From Nitrospira sp. (GTDB lineage Bacteria > Nitrospirota > Nitrospiria > Nitrospirales > Nitrospiraceae), in the NCBI GenBank assembly GCA_016788885.1, contig JAEURX010000010.1:62001-126000 (forward strand): DNA of 64,000 bases, given 5' to 3'. Below, piece by piece: positions 27,230 through 35,897 of this stretch (positions within the stretch are counted from its first letter, which is position 1; each line of letters begins with the position of its first letter). A model generated the notes under the pieces. It searched no databases and was not told where the DNA came from. It worked only from the letters and a program-made list of their open reading frames with translations. The position numbers and the translations under genes were made by a program.

Positions 27230-27577
27230 ATGTCACAGGCATTGACCAGCGTCGAACGGGAGCAAGCCGTTGGGCTATACGATCTGAGCAATATTAACAA
27301 GATGAAAGACCTCGTCACCCTGGCACCGGAAGCGATGACGGCGTTTATCGCGTTCGACAAAGCCGCCCTGGCCGACGGAATCATTCCCAAAAAGTACAAG
27401 GAGTTGATCGCACTGGGGGTCGCCTTTACGACGCAGTGCCCCTATTGCATCGATATCCATGCGAACAGTGCGCGGAAAGTGGGTGCGTCAGAACCGGAGC
27501 TGGCTGAAACTGTGCTCGTCGCGGCCGCGTTGCGCGCGGGCGGGGCCATCACTCATGGCACCCATGCATTGAAATGA
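27230..27577 (+). CDS. Carboxymuconolactone decarboxylase / AhpD-like protein
   Basis: A 115-residue CMD-family protein with the AhpD-type redox motif CPYC (C70, C73) followed by H77 in the CPYCIDIHANSA block. AhpD-like proteins use this dithiol for peroxidase or related redox work; small single-domain members are common and usually of unknown substrate. A good ribosome site (AAGGAGG) precedes the ATG. It follows the methyltransferase in the same direction. Confidence 0.85.
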   Translation: MSQALTSVEREQAVGLYDLSNINKMKDLVTLAPEAMTAFIAFDKAALADGIIPKKYKELIALGVAFTTQCPYCIDIHANSARKVGASEPELAETVLVAAALRAGGAITHGTHALK

Positions 27578-27792
27578 ACACGAATGGAGAAGTCTTGGCG
27601 GGCGAGGGAGCGTGGAGCTGATGTTCCGGCCGCATGCTCCCTCTGGGGGAAGGGGCTTATCGGATGTCGAAGGAGCATGTCATTGGTGTGCATTTGGCAT
27701 GACGGTCGGGCCGATATGCTGTGAGAGACGTGAGGTCGACCCTGGCGTCCGATCGGTCAACGCGCTCCTGTACGACCGGGGGTGTGGCGAAT

Positions 27793-29019
27793 TCAGGATC
27801 CCGGCGTTGCCTCGATGGTTGAGTGAGTTCCGAACAGCAACACGAATTCAGAGCCGCCGCCTTCCCGTGGTTGCACCCAGGTTCGTCCGCCATGCCGATG
27901 TGCAATTTGTTGGACGATGGCCAGTCCCGCGCCGGTGCCGTGCACCTCGCGTCCCACGGCGCGTTGGAACAGGTGGAAAATCCGTTGGGCTTGGTCCGGT
28001 TCAACCCCGATCCCGCGGTCCCGCACCGCGAGGCCGACTAGGCGGTCGGTGCCTTCCATGAGGCTATAGGGAGCCAAGTCGATCTCAGGGGCTTGCCCAG
28101 GCCGGTGAAATTTCAGCGCGTTCGCAATCAGATTGTAGAGTGCTTGCGTGACCCAGGTCTTGTTGACACGGTACGAAGGAAAGTCGGTGGCGACCTGGAT
28201 GTGTGCGCCCGTGCGCCGGATGGTCTCATCGAGTTGAGTCAAGGCCGCTCTGACCAGATCTTGACCGCGGACCACCTCATAGGGCATCTCCATGCGTTGT
28301 GCCCTCGACAGCACGAGCAGATCCTCCATGAGTCGATCCATCCGCTCCGCGGCTCGAATCACGCGGTCGAGGTAATCGATGCCCTTCATATCCAGGCGGT
28401 CGCCGTATCGTTCGCGCACCAAGTGCGAGAAGTTCGAGATGGATCGCAAGGGCTCTCGCAGATCGTGCGAGCTGACGTACAGGAGGGTTTCCAAATCGCG
28501 ATTGCGCTGCTGGAGCTCGGCCGTGCGCTCCTGCACGCGGTGCTCCAATTCTTCATGGGACCGTCGCAATGCCTGCGCCGCCTGCTCACGATCCGTGACG
28601 TCGCGCGCGATCGCGTAGAGGATCCCGTCCGGATGCGGCGAAGATTTCCACGACAGCAGCCGCCAGGAGCCATTCTGGTGTTGATAGCGGTTCTGAAACT
28701 CCAGGACCGGTTCACCCCTGCCGATCTGGCGTTCGACCTCAAGCAGTGTACTGGCTCGATCATCGGGATGCACGAAGTCGAGGAAAGGCCGGCCCATCAG
28801 TTCCTCGAGGCTCCAGCCTAACGTGCGGGTGAAGGCCGGGCTCAGCCGGATGAAATAGCCTTCGGCATTGGCGATGCAGAGCATGTCCAACGAGAGGTCG
28901 AAGAAGCGGTCGATGTCCGTTTCCGCCTGCCGGCGCGTAATCGATTCGCTGTCGAGTTTGCGACGGAGCAACTGCACATGTGGATTGTCAGACGGGGAAG
29001 GTGAGGAACTCGTCGTCAT
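27793..29019 (-). CDS. PAS-domain sensor histidine kinase
   Basis: A 408-residue cytoplasmic kinase with no membrane segments. Residues 36-150 are a PAS/PAC sensor (DLSLDMLCIANAEGYFIRLS, then a PHPDGILYAIARDVTDREQA exit). A coiled linker leads to HisKA with YVSSHDLREPLRSISNF, phospho-acceptor H185. The ATPase domain has an N-box (NLIANALKFH), G1 (VRDRGIGVEP) and G2 (GTGAGLAIVQQI). The HisKA sequence resembles phytochrome-type and chemotaxis-linked kinases. No response regulator gene is adjacent, so it is an orphan kinase. Confidence 0.9.
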   Translation of the reverse strand: MTTSSSPSPSDNPHVQLLRRKLDSESITRRQAETDIDRFFDLSLDMLCIANAEGYFIRLSPAFTRTLGWSLEELMGRPFLDFVHPDDRASTLLEVERQIGRGEPVLEFQNRYQHQNGSWRLLSWKSSPHPDGILYAIARDVTDREQAAQALRRSHEELEHRVQERTAELQQRNRDLETLLYVSSHDLREPLRSISNFSHLVRERYGDRLDMKGIDYLDRVIRAAERMDRLMEDLLVLSRAQRMEMPYEVVRGQDLVRAALTQLDETIRRTGAHIQVATDFPSYRVNKTWVTQALYNLIANALKFHRPGQAPEIDLAPYSLMEGTDRLVGLAVRDRGIGVEPDQAQRIFHLFQRAVGREVHGTGAGLAIVQQIAHRHGGRTWVQPREGGGSEFVLLFGTHSTIEATPGS

Positions 29020-29165
29020 GGGAGAATCTTAGTAAAAATATCACGGTCGTTCAAGGCTGCTGGGCGTATCCAATTCCTTCCCGGTCTTGACTTCGTTCAG
29101 GCATCGCCTATACTCCGGTCGCAACGACGGGTCATGGCTGTTGGTATCCACAGTGGAGGACTGCG

Positions 29166-30071
29166 ATGCGGAGAACAGGAGCTGGTTTCGCCGGTGTATT
29201 GATGCTCACGATGGCCATGAGTGCTATGCCGGATGCGGGACGCGCCGATTGTGTGGATGGTGTGCGCAACGCTACACCGGAAGAAGTGGCGTTTGCGGCC
29301 AAAGCGGAGGCGGCCCTGGCGGCGGCTTTGCCGGCACCCATTCCGAACAGCGAGCGGCGTGGCGGACCCTATGATTTCGCCCGGCAGCCGCGGCTCTCAT
29401 TCTGTAAAGGCGATCAGGTGGGTGCGTTTGTCCCGAGTGCGGGTGGCGGGTATGTGTACAAGTTCCCCAAGGCGGAGGCCGAGCGCCTGTATGTCGAACG
29501 CAAGGCGGTGGAGAAGCAGATTGAAGAGGCGGAGAAATTGCCGCCGGACAAGGATGCTGAACATCAGCAGGTACTCGCGCAGATGAAAGCCGCCTACAAC
29601 GCGGCCCCACGTCGCAGTCGGAAAGATCCTCCCTTCACGCCCGAGCAGCAAGCGCAGGTGGATCGTGCAATGGCCGAAGGAAATACACACGCAGATGCGG
29701 CGAAGAAGCTGGTCAGCGACCATGTCGCATCAGTGAAATCCCAAACCGACCAGCTACGCGCCCAAGCCAAGCGGTTGGAGTCCTATCCGCAGGAGTTTGC
29801 CGTACGCTTCGCGATAAACATGGAGCGCTTCCCGGAGTCCGTTCCGATGTTGGCGACATTCGGTGTGCCGAGTGCCCGCCGTAGCGGAGGCCTCGCCGTG
29901 CATAACGTTGTGATGGCAGTCGAGGGACCGGAAGGAGCGGCGCGTCAAGCCCTGTTCGATGCGGTGGACAAGGTCTACCTCCAGGGCCTCGTCGGTCAGC
30001 CGTTGCCCGAGGTCGAGGCATCGAAAGCACGGGCCGAGCGAAATAGTCAGGTTGCGCCTGCAGGGAAATAG
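29166..30071 (+). CDS. Secreted hypothetical protein
   Basis: A 301-residue protein with a signal peptide (residues 1-27, MRRTGAGFAGVLMLTMAMSA then GRADC). The mature part is Lys/Glu/Ala-rich and helical around residues 105-215 (EAERLYVERKAVEKQIEEAE), with a stretch FAVRFAINMERFPESVPMLA and a Gly/Val-rich region VHNVVMAVEGPEGAARQAL near 245. Two Cys occur early (DCVDGV, SFCKGD) and may form a disulfide. No family recognised; periplasmic location is inferred. Confidence 0.6.
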   Translation: MRRTGAGFAGVLMLTMAMSAMPDAGRADCVDGVRNATPEEVAFAAKAEAALAAALPAPIPNSERRGGPYDFARQPRLSFCKGDQVGAFVPSAGGGYVYKFPKAEAERLYVERKAVEKQIEEAEKLPPDKDAEHQQVLAQMKAAYNAAPRRSRKDPPFTPEQQAQVDRAMAEGNTHADAAKKLVSDHVASVKSQTDQLRAQAKRLESYPQEFAVRFAINMERFPESVPMLATFGVPSARRSGGLAVHNVVMAVEGPEGAARQALFDAVDKVYLQGLVGQPLPEVEASKARAERNSQVAPAGK

Positions 30072-30125
30072 ACGTCGAATGGAAAAATCCTTGGTGCTCT
30101 CCCGGTCCCGGACTACACTGTGACC

Positions 30126-30521
30126 ATGGAGACACAGCACCAGAGAGGCAGGGGAACCGGCGTCGGCATCTTCGCCGGGTTTCTTGTCGGTTTCCTCTGG
30201 TTTTTTCTCAGCTTCGCAGCCATGTTCAATGGCGTGTTTGTCTTCCTATTGCTGCTGGTTCCCGCCTACGCTCTCTCGGGAGCGCTTCTCGTGTGGATCT
30301 TCCGGCTTCCACCGTTTCATGCAGCCATGTCCCTCGTGGCTCCGGCGTTACCCTGGGTGGCCTGGTTGTGGCCCGCGACCATCTCGAGCTCCGGTTGGCT
30401 GAAGTCCCTCGCCTGGCCCGTTCTTGTAGGCACGGCCTTTGGGATGAGTCTACTCGGTGCCCAACGCGTAGCGGCCAGGCATCGACGCAAGCCGACTCAG
30501 CCCGATTCGGCTCTTGCCTAG
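30126..30521 (+). CDS. Small membrane protein
   Basis: A 131-residue protein with three to four transmembrane segments (GIFAGFLVGFLWFFLSFAAM, FVFLLLLVPAYALSGALLVW, MSLVAPALPWVAWLW and a final Ala/Leu helix). ATG 30126 is preferred over the GTG two codons earlier. The C-terminus is polar and basic (RHRRKPTQPDS). No family recognised. Confidence 0.55.
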   Translation: METQHQRGRGTGVGIFAGFLVGFLWFFLSFAAMFNGVFVFLLLLVPAYALSGALLVWIFRLPPFHAAMSLVAPALPWVAWLWPATISSSGWLKSLAWPVLVGTAFGMSLLGAQRVAARHRRKPTQPDSALA

Positions 30522-30606
30522 CTGCTCATCGCTGCCTCGCCACCCATTCATCCCTACCGGGCTTCTGTCATGTGGTGAAGATCTGCAAGTGGGTACCCCC
30601 CGACAA

Positions 30607-31299
30607 TCAGGCGTTTTCTTTTTCCATGGACGCAATGAAGCTATCTGCTTCGCTGATGGAGGCGTTGAGATCCTTGATCAGCGCGTCGATGTTTCCTTCC
30701 ACTGTAGTCAATTCACTCTTGAGCGAAGCGATGGCCTGCGCATTCAGGTTATGCTTCAGAAACAAGACATGGTCTTTGAGCTTGGCCAAAACCGGGTCCA
30801 TCTTCGCCTCCGCGCGTTTCATGGCCTTGATCAACTGCGCATACTGGGCTCGCGTCTGCGTAAGCTGCTTCTGGCTTTTCTGACGCAGCGACGCGTTGGA
30901 ATATTGCTTTAATTCGCCTTCCCACTCTGCAAAGAGCGCCTCCGACACATCTTCTACTGAAGCGATGCGGGTACGTACGGCTTGCGCGCGCTTCTCGCTC
31001 TGTTGATACTCGTCATTCAACACATCGTACTTATCCTGCAACTCGCCGCCCTGGACGTTCAACGTTTTGGTAAAGCGATCGAGCGCCGACTTGAATTGTT
31101 CTTTGGCGTCCTGCTGGGCGTCCCGCGCTTTTTTGACATCACTGACCATCAGGTCGCGTTTGTGATAGCCGAGTTTTTCCATCGTTTCATAATAGGCGGT
31201 CTGACAGCCTGAACCGGTGAGGCCCGCGAGGACGAGTCCCCAAGTCAGGACGAAAGGAGCGAGTCTGCGAATGCCGACAGGATACCGAACGTTCATCAT
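30607..31299 (-). CDS. DUF2959 family lipoprotein
   Basis: The open frame extends to 31773, but the double ATG at 31299/31296 has GGAGAAGGA just upstream and starts an N-terminal lipoprotein signal (PFVLTWGLVLAGLTGSGCQ, lipobox GSGC). The mature 200 residues are a long helical coiled coil typical of DUF2959: YETMEKLGYHKRDLMVSDVK, then KEQFKSALDRFTKTLN. Function of the family is unknown. Likely anchored in the outer or inner membrane. Divergent from the SRPBCC gene. Confidence 0.8.
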   Translation of the reverse strand: MMNVRYPVGIRRLAPFVLTWGLVLAGLTGSGCQTAYYETMEKLGYHKRDLMVSDVKKARDAQQDAKEQFKSALDRFTKTLNVQGGELQDKYDVLNDEYQQSEKRAQAVRTRIASVEDVSEALFAEWEGELKQYSNASLRQKSQKQLTQTRAQYAQLIKAMKRAEAKMDPVLAKLKDHVLFLKHNLNAQAIASLKSELTTVEGNIDALIKDLNASISEADSFIASMEKENA

Positions 31300-31575
31300 G
31301 TCATCCTTCTCCAGGCGATGCATTCCGGCCTCATGTCCGGCCTCATGCTGAGTGCCACCGCCGATCGTGGTGAGTCCGTTTGAAGAATATCCGCCAGGCT
31401 GATTGCCTGCCACCGTCACTGTAACAGACCGATCCTGCTTCTTCCATTGTTCTTGTGCCCCGCAGAGGCCTTGTCTGGACAGTGTGTGTAGATCCTGGCA
31501 TGCTCCGCAGGACGAAAGATGAGCCCATCTCCCACGCGAGCGGGAACCAATCCCTTTGGAAAAGGAGTCAGGAGC

Positions 31576-32022
31576 ATGCCGACCAATACCGTCCGACTTC
31601 ACCGTGTGCTTCGCGCGACGCCGGAACGAATTTATCGGGCGTTCCTCGATGCAGATGCGATGGCGAAGTGGCTGCCGCCGAACGGGTTCACCGGGAAAGT
31701 GCATCACATGGATGCCAAGGTGAATGGCACCTTCAAAATGTCGTTCACGAATTTCACCACAGGAAAGAGCCATTCATTTGGCGGGACATACTTAGAGCTC
31801 ACGCCGTACGAGCGGATCCGCTACACGGACGTGTTCGACGATCCGAACCTGCCGGGGGAGATGCATGTGACCGTTACCTTGAAACAGGTGTCGTGCGGGA
31901 CCGAGATGACCGCCGTGCAAGAGGGGATCCCCGAGGTAATTCCCGCGGAAGCCTGCTACCTCGGCTGGCAGGAATCGCTGACCCTGCTGACGAAACTCGT
32001 CGAGGCGGAGATTCCCGACTAG
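31576..32022 (+). CDS. SRPBCC / AHSA1-like protein
   Basis: A 148-residue START/Bet v1-fold protein. The start at 31576 follows AAAGGAG (31561-31567); upstream codons in the same frame are not needed. RVLRATPERIYRAFLDADAM followed by KWLPPNGF is the typical N-terminus of the AHSA1 subgroup, and GWQESLTLLTKLVEAEIPD forms the long C-terminal helix. These domains bind hydrophobic ligands; the specific role is unknown. It converges with pyruvate kinase with a three-base gap. Confidence 0.8.
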   Translation: MPTNTVRLHRVLRATPERIYRAFLDADAMAKWLPPNGFTGKVHHMDAKVNGTFKMSFTNFTTGKSHSFGGTYLELTPYERIRYTDVFDDPNLPGEMHVTVTLKQVSCGTEMTAVQEGIPEVIPAEACYLGWQESLTLLTKLVEAEIPD

Positions 32023-32025
32023 ACA

Positions 32026-33450
32026 TCACGCGTCCGGCGGAAGGTCGTCCGACGGCACGTCGCGTATCTGAATTGAATCGACTCGTTGCTGCGCCAGCAC
32101 GTCTGAGATAATGACGACCTTGTCTCCGGCCCGGAACTGCTCACGATCCTTGAGGATGCGGAATGCCGTTTGGAGCGTTTTTTCCGGGTCTGAACTGAAA
32201 TCGATTTTAAACGGATAGACCCCGCGGTTCAGCAACATGGTCCTCCGGGGTTGGCTCATGTTGGTAAAGGCATAGATGTTGGTGGCGAAGGGGCGACAAT
32301 TCGCCACGAGGTCAGCCATGATCCCGCGTCTGGTAATCACGACGATGCCCTTGGCCTTGACCCCTTCCGCAAGTTGCACGGCCGCTGCCGCCAGCTGCTG
32401 TTTATTGCCTGCATCACGCAAGTGTTTCGCAAATTGGAGTCCCGGTATCGTTTCAGATTTGAGCGCAATCCTGCGAAGATATTCGACGCACTTGACCGGA
32501 TATTTGCCCACCGTGGTTTCGCCGGACAGCATGACGGCATCAGCTTCTTCGTAGATTGCGTTGGCCACATCGGTGACCTCGGCGCGGGTGGGGTGTGGAT
32601 GGTGGATCATGGATTCGAGCAAATGTGTCGCCACGATCACGCGTTTACCGTACTCGGCGCAGAGTCGGACGATCGTGCGTTGGACGTTTGGGAGATCCTC
32701 GAGATTGATTTCTACGCCCAAATCTCCACGCGCCACCATGATGCCGTCCGATTCTTTGATGATGGATTCCAGGTTACGGACCCCTTCCTGATCTTCGATC
32801 TTGGCGACGATCTTGACCCGTCCGACCTTGTCGCCCATGAGCGCCTTTAGTTGCTCGATGTCTCCGGCCTCCCGGACGAACGAAAGCGCGATGAAGTCCA
32901 CATCCCGCTCCAGGCCGAACAGGATATCCTTCGTATCCTTGGGCGTGATGGCCGGAAGATTGACGCGCACGCCGGGGAGATTCACGTGGCGTTTGCTTTT
33001 CAACAGCCCGCCGTCCAGGACGCGGCATCGCATGTGGCGTTCATGCTTCTCCAGCACCTCGAAATTAATCAACCCGTTGTCCACGGTGATCCGGTCGCCC
33101 ACGTTGACCGCTTCGAGAAGGTCGGCATAATTGATGTGGATCGAGCTTTCCTCGACGTTCAAGGGTCCGCGCGTCGTGACGGAGACGATCTCCCCTTGTC
33201 GCAGGTTCAAGTCGTTGGAGAGATCCCCGGTGCGGATCTCCGGACCTTGTGTGTCCAGGAGAATGGGGATGGGGAACTTCACCTTCCGATTCAGGGTCTT
33301 GATGTGCTGGATGACCTTGGCGTGGGATTCGTGGTCGCCGTGAGACATGTTCAGGCGGGCGATGCTCATGCCGGCGTCGTAGAGTTTCTGCAGCATCTCG
33401 TAGGATTCTGTCGCCGGGCCGATGGTGCAGATGATGCGAGTCTTTTGCAT
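32026..33450 (-). CDS. pyk: Pyruvate kinase
   Basis: A 474-residue glycolytic enzyme converting phosphoenolpyruvate and ADP to pyruvate and ATP. The start MQKTRIICTIGPA at 33450 has GGAG six bases upstream; the 51 codons before it are not part of the family. Domain A/B signatures: RLNMSHGDHESH, LDTQGPEIRTG, and the active-site IMVARGDLGVEI segment with the AVMLSGETTVGKYPV block. The C-terminal domain ends with VVIISDVLAQQ. Length matches bacterial Pyk. Single gene. Confidence 0.96.
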   Translation of the reverse strand: MQKTRIICTIGPATESYEMLQKLYDAGMSIARLNMSHGDHESHAKVIQHIKTLNRKVKFPIPILLDTQGPEIRTGDLSNDLNLRQGEIVSVTTRGPLNVEESSIHINYADLLEAVNVGDRITVDNGLINFEVLEKHERHMRCRVLDGGLLKSKRHVNLPGVRVNLPAITPKDTKDILFGLERDVDFIALSFVREAGDIEQLKALMGDKVGRVKIVAKIEDQEGVRNLESIIKESDGIMVARGDLGVEINLEDLPNVQRTIVRLCAEYGKRVIVATHLLESMIHHPHPTRAEVTDVANAIYEEADAVMLSGETTVGKYPVKCVEYLRRIALKSETIPGLQFAKHLRDAGNKQQLAAAAVQLAEGVKAKGIVVITRRGIMADLVANCRPFATNIYAFTNMSQPRRTMLLNRGVYPFKIDFSSDPEKTLQTAFRILKDREQFRAGDKVVIISDVLAQQRVDSIQIRDVPSDDLPPDA

Positions 33451-33754
33451 GCAGTGCTCCGCGTGAGGTGAAGACACATAACCAACGCCGTCGATTCGAG
33501 GGCGATCAGTCAGGCGACGGCGACGTGATACTAGAAGAAGCGGGCTAACCGGGTCCATTCTACTTTTTCTCGCGAGACTCGTCCACGATTGCTGTCGCGA
33601 CACGATACCATGGCGTACCCGGTGGATAGGCGCTGACGTCTTCTCGGAAGCGTTGACGGTTCACCATTTGGCCCCAAAGGCGTGCTTGATCCACCGGACG
33701 ACTCTGGTATATGCTCCGCCTTCGTGAATTGTTTGCCCATGTGACGAATCGAAC
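33451..33754. other. Region between pyk and the ilvA leader
   Basis: About 300 bases without a gene that I can support. It carries the pyk upstream region on the minus strand and, at its right end, a candidate promoter (33686-33713) for the leader peptide and threonine dehydratase transcript. Confidence 0.5.
33686..33713 (+). promoter_or_regulatory. Candidate promoter for the ilvA leader transcript
   Basis: TTGATC at 33686-33691 and TATATG at 33708-33713 with a 16-base spacer. Transcription from here would start around 33720, leaving some 35 bases before the leader ATG at 33755. Confidence 0.4.
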
Positions 33755-33823
33755 ATGACCATCAATCGGCAGGGCATCGGCATTAGCATGGCGGCGGCGA
33801 TGATGATCGCCAGCTCCGCCTGA
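33755..33823 (+). CDS. Predicted leader peptide upstream of threonine dehydratase
   Basis: A 22-codon open frame, MTINRQGIGISMAAA then MMIASSA, ending in TGA at 33821-33823. Four of 22 codons are Ile (ATC, ATC, ATT, ATC at positions 3, 8, 10, 18) and one is Thr. It is followed 39 bases later by a perfect intrinsic terminator and then by the ilvA-type gene, whose product feeds isoleucine synthesis. This is the layout of ribosome-mediated attenuation. The ribosome site before it is weak, which is the main reason for caution. Confidence 0.55.
   Translation: MTINRQGIGISMAAAMMIASSA
33790..33820 (+). promoter_or_regulatory. Hairpin within the leader coding region
   Basis: GGCGAT (33796-33801) pairs perfectly with ATCGCC (33806-33811) around a GATG loop, and GGCGG (33790-33794) pairs with CCGCC (33816-33820). 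It overlaps codons 13-22 of the leader, where a stalled ribosome would control its folding. Confidence 0.45.
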
Positions 33824-33862
33824 GCCTGCCTGCCACCGAACGTCGTGCTGATGCAGCAGAGG

Positions 33863-33896
33863 CCCCTGGCGGATTCAACCCCACCAGGGGTTTTTT
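33863..33896 (+). terminator. Rho-independent terminator between leader and ilvA (attenuator)
   Basis: CCCCTGG (33863-33869) pairs with CCAGGGG (33884-33890) and is followed directly by TTTTTT (33891-33896). Two more pairs continue inside after one mismatch. It lies before the ilvA coding region, so unregulated termination here would prevent expression; this makes it an attenuator candidate rather than an end-of-gene terminator. Confidence 0.85.
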
Positions 33897-33936
33897 ATTG
33901 TTGAATCAGGTTGAGCCAGCGAAAGGACGAACAGAC

Positions 33937-35145
33937 ATGGTGACCGCGCAGTCGATTGAGGCCGCGGCCTCGCGTATCCAACCGTCAATCTACGAATCAC
34001 CACTGGTCCATTCCAGGACCTTGTCGCGGCTCACCGGCAACACGATCTTCCTCAAGCTCGAAAATCTTCAAATGACGGGGTCGTTCAAGGAGCGGGGGGC
34101 CCTCAACCGGATTCTCATGATGACCGATGAGGAGCGCCGCCGCGGCGTCATTGCGGCTTCGGCCGGCAACCACGCGCAGGGCGTGGCCTACCATGCGACC
34201 CAACGGAATATTCCTGTCCAGATCTGGATGCCGCGGTCAACGCCGTTGGTCAAACTCTCAGCCACGCGCAACCATGGAGCGGACGTTGTACTCCACGGCG
34301 AGAATTATGACGAGGCCTGCCAGGCGGCGATGGAGCGCAGTCAGGAGCGGCACGCAACCTTCATTCATCCCTTCGATGACGATGAAGTGATCGCCGGGCA
34401 AGGGACGCTCGGCTTAGAACTGCTGCGGCAGAATCCGACCTTGGAGGTGATCGTCGTGCCGGTAGGCGGCGGAGGGCTGATCGGGGGCGTGAGCTGCGCG
34501 ATAAAGGAACGGGCGAGCCAGGTGGAAGTGGTGGGTGTGCAAACCGCCCGTCTGCCGTCAATGAGCGCGGCGCTGGGGAGCGGCGCTCCGGTCGAACTGC
34601 CGGCCGGCCCGACTTTGGCTGATGGGATCGCCGTGAGAAAAGCCGGCTCCCGGACGCTCCCGTTGGTGCAACGGTACGTTGATCAGATCCACAGCGTCGA
34701 CGAAGACGAGATCGCGGCGGCGATCCTGACGCTGCTCGAAGGAGAGAAGACCGTGGCGGAGGGAGCAGGGGCCGTGGCGCTGGCGGCATTACTGCAAGGC
34801 AAGACGGGGCATCGTGGAAAAAACATCGCCGTGCTCGTATCGGGCGGGAATCTGGATGTGAATCTGCTGGCGCGCATCATCGAGCGGGGAATGGTCAGGG
34901 ATGGAAGGCGGTTGCGGCTGCGCGTGCGGCTGCCGGACTATCCCGGCTCGCTCGAAGGATTGACCGCGGTGATCGCCAAAGCCAGCGCCAACATCGTGGA
35001 GACGTCGTACAACCGCGCCCACTATGGCGTCGGCCTGAACGAGGCGGCGTTGGACGTGACCATGGAAACGCGGGGTCGTGAGCATGCGTCGGAATTGCTG
35101 GCGGCGCTGAGCGGGTCCCGTTACGAGTTCAGCGTGATCGAGTAG
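33937..35145 (+). CDS. ilvA: Threonine dehydratase (threonine ammonia-lyase) with ACT domain
   Basis: A 402-residue PLP enzyme converting threonine to 2-oxobutanoate, the first step of isoleucine synthesis. The start at ATG 33937 follows AAAGGA; a TTG at 33898 is in the same frame but overlaps the terminator. The PLP lysine is in TGSFKERGA (K63 region), AGNHAQGVA binds cofactor, and VPVGGGGLIGG holds the phosphate. Residues about 325-402 are an ACT domain (LRVRLPDYPGSLEGLT), the allosteric module. Length and single ACT domain fit the 'medium' form of the enzyme. The upstream leader and attenuator suggest isoleucine control. Confidence 0.92.
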   Translation: MVTAQSIEAAASRIQPSIYESPLVHSRTLSRLTGNTIFLKLENLQMTGSFKERGALNRILMMTDEERRRGVIAASAGNHAQGVAYHATQRNIPVQIWMPRSTPLVKLSATRNHGADVVLHGENYDEACQAAMERSQERHATFIHPFDDDEVIAGQGTLGLELLRQNPTLEVIVVPVGGGGLIGGVSCAIKERASQVEVVGVQTARLPSMSAALGSGAPVELPAGPTLADGIAVRKAGSRTLPLVQRYVDQIHSVDEDEIAAAILTLLEGEKTVAEGAGAVALAALLQGKTGHRGKNIAVLVSGGNLDVNLLARIIERGMVRDGRRLRLRVRLPDYPGSLEGLTAVIAKASANIVETSYNRAHYGVGLNEAALDVTMETRGREHASELLAALSGSRYEFSVIE

Positions 35146-35210
35146 CCGTTGCAGATGGCTTGCGGGCTCGCCTATTGCTCGATCCCCGCACGCCTGGCGC
35201 CGAGCGCCTC

Positions 35211-35897
35211 CTACCGAGCAATCGCTTGCGGTTGCCGGGCTTCGGCGAGCTGAACATTGACGTGGACCACTCCGTCATTCAAGTTTCGATAGGGATAGCG
35301 ATCCGTGATCAGCGGCAGGTTATCAGCCACATCCTGGGTTGTGACAACCGAGAGCGCCGGCACATACCGCCCTGAAGGCACCTTGACCCCGATGATTTTG
35401 GCTCCCGGTTCGACCACGACACGATTGCCCAACTCCGCGCGAAAGACCAGCGCCTGCATCCCGACAAAGGTGTCATTGCCGACCTTGGCCGGCCCATGGA
35501 CCTGCGATTGGTGAGCCAGCGACACGCGGTCTCCGATGTATACCGAATAGGGCTTGCCGTCCACCTCGACCTCGTTCTCCGGAAGTTCGTGGTCGCCTTC
35601 GAAGGTCTCCAGGCCATGAACCACGACTCCGTCCTGCACATTGCTATCGTTGCCGATATGGATGTGCCGCCCTTCATCACCACGGACCGACGCGGCGGGC
35701 GCGACGAACACGCGATCTCCGAGCGTCACCGAGCCGATGACGATGCCGAGGGGATGAATCCTGGTGTGATTCCCGATGACCGGCGCTTCGACGTCCGGCA
35801 TGAACGTGGTCTTCACGCTGGGGCCGACATAGCCGGTGAGGATGAAGCCGAGCAGGATGAGATTAAGGGAGAGGGACAGTTTCAGGTAACGGTACAT
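35211..35897 (-). CDS. Cam-type γ-class carbonic anhydrase, exported or membrane anchored
   Basis: A 228-residue left-handed β-helix protein. ATG 35897 is preferred to the TTG eight codons upstream. An N-terminal hydrophobic segment (LSLSLNLILLGFILTGYVGP) indicates export. Zinc ligands match archaeal Cam: VVVHG (H94) and SLAHQSQVHG (H129, H134). NVQDGVVVHGLET is followed by an acidic loop (FEGDHELPENEVEVDG), which in Cam carries the proton-shuttle glutamate and which many γ-CA-like proteins lack. It should hydrate CO2 in the periplasm. It converges with ilvA. Confidence 0.87.
   Translation of the reverse strand: MYRYLKLSLSLNLILLGFILTGYVGPSVKTTFMPDVEAPVIGNHTRIHPLGIVIGSVTLGDRVFVAPAASVRGDEGRHIHIGNDSNVQDGVVVHGLETFEGDHELPENEVEVDGKPYSVYIGDRVSLAHQSQVHGPAKVGNDTFVGMQALVFRAELGNRVVVEPGAKIIGVKVPSGRYVPALSVVTTQDVADNLPLITDRYPYRNLNDGVVHVNVQLAEARQPQAIAR

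Noticed and set aside
33755-33896. T-box riboswitch upstream of ilvA
   Set aside because: No T-box sequence or stem I specifier loop is recognisable, and the leader is too short; a leader peptide fits better.
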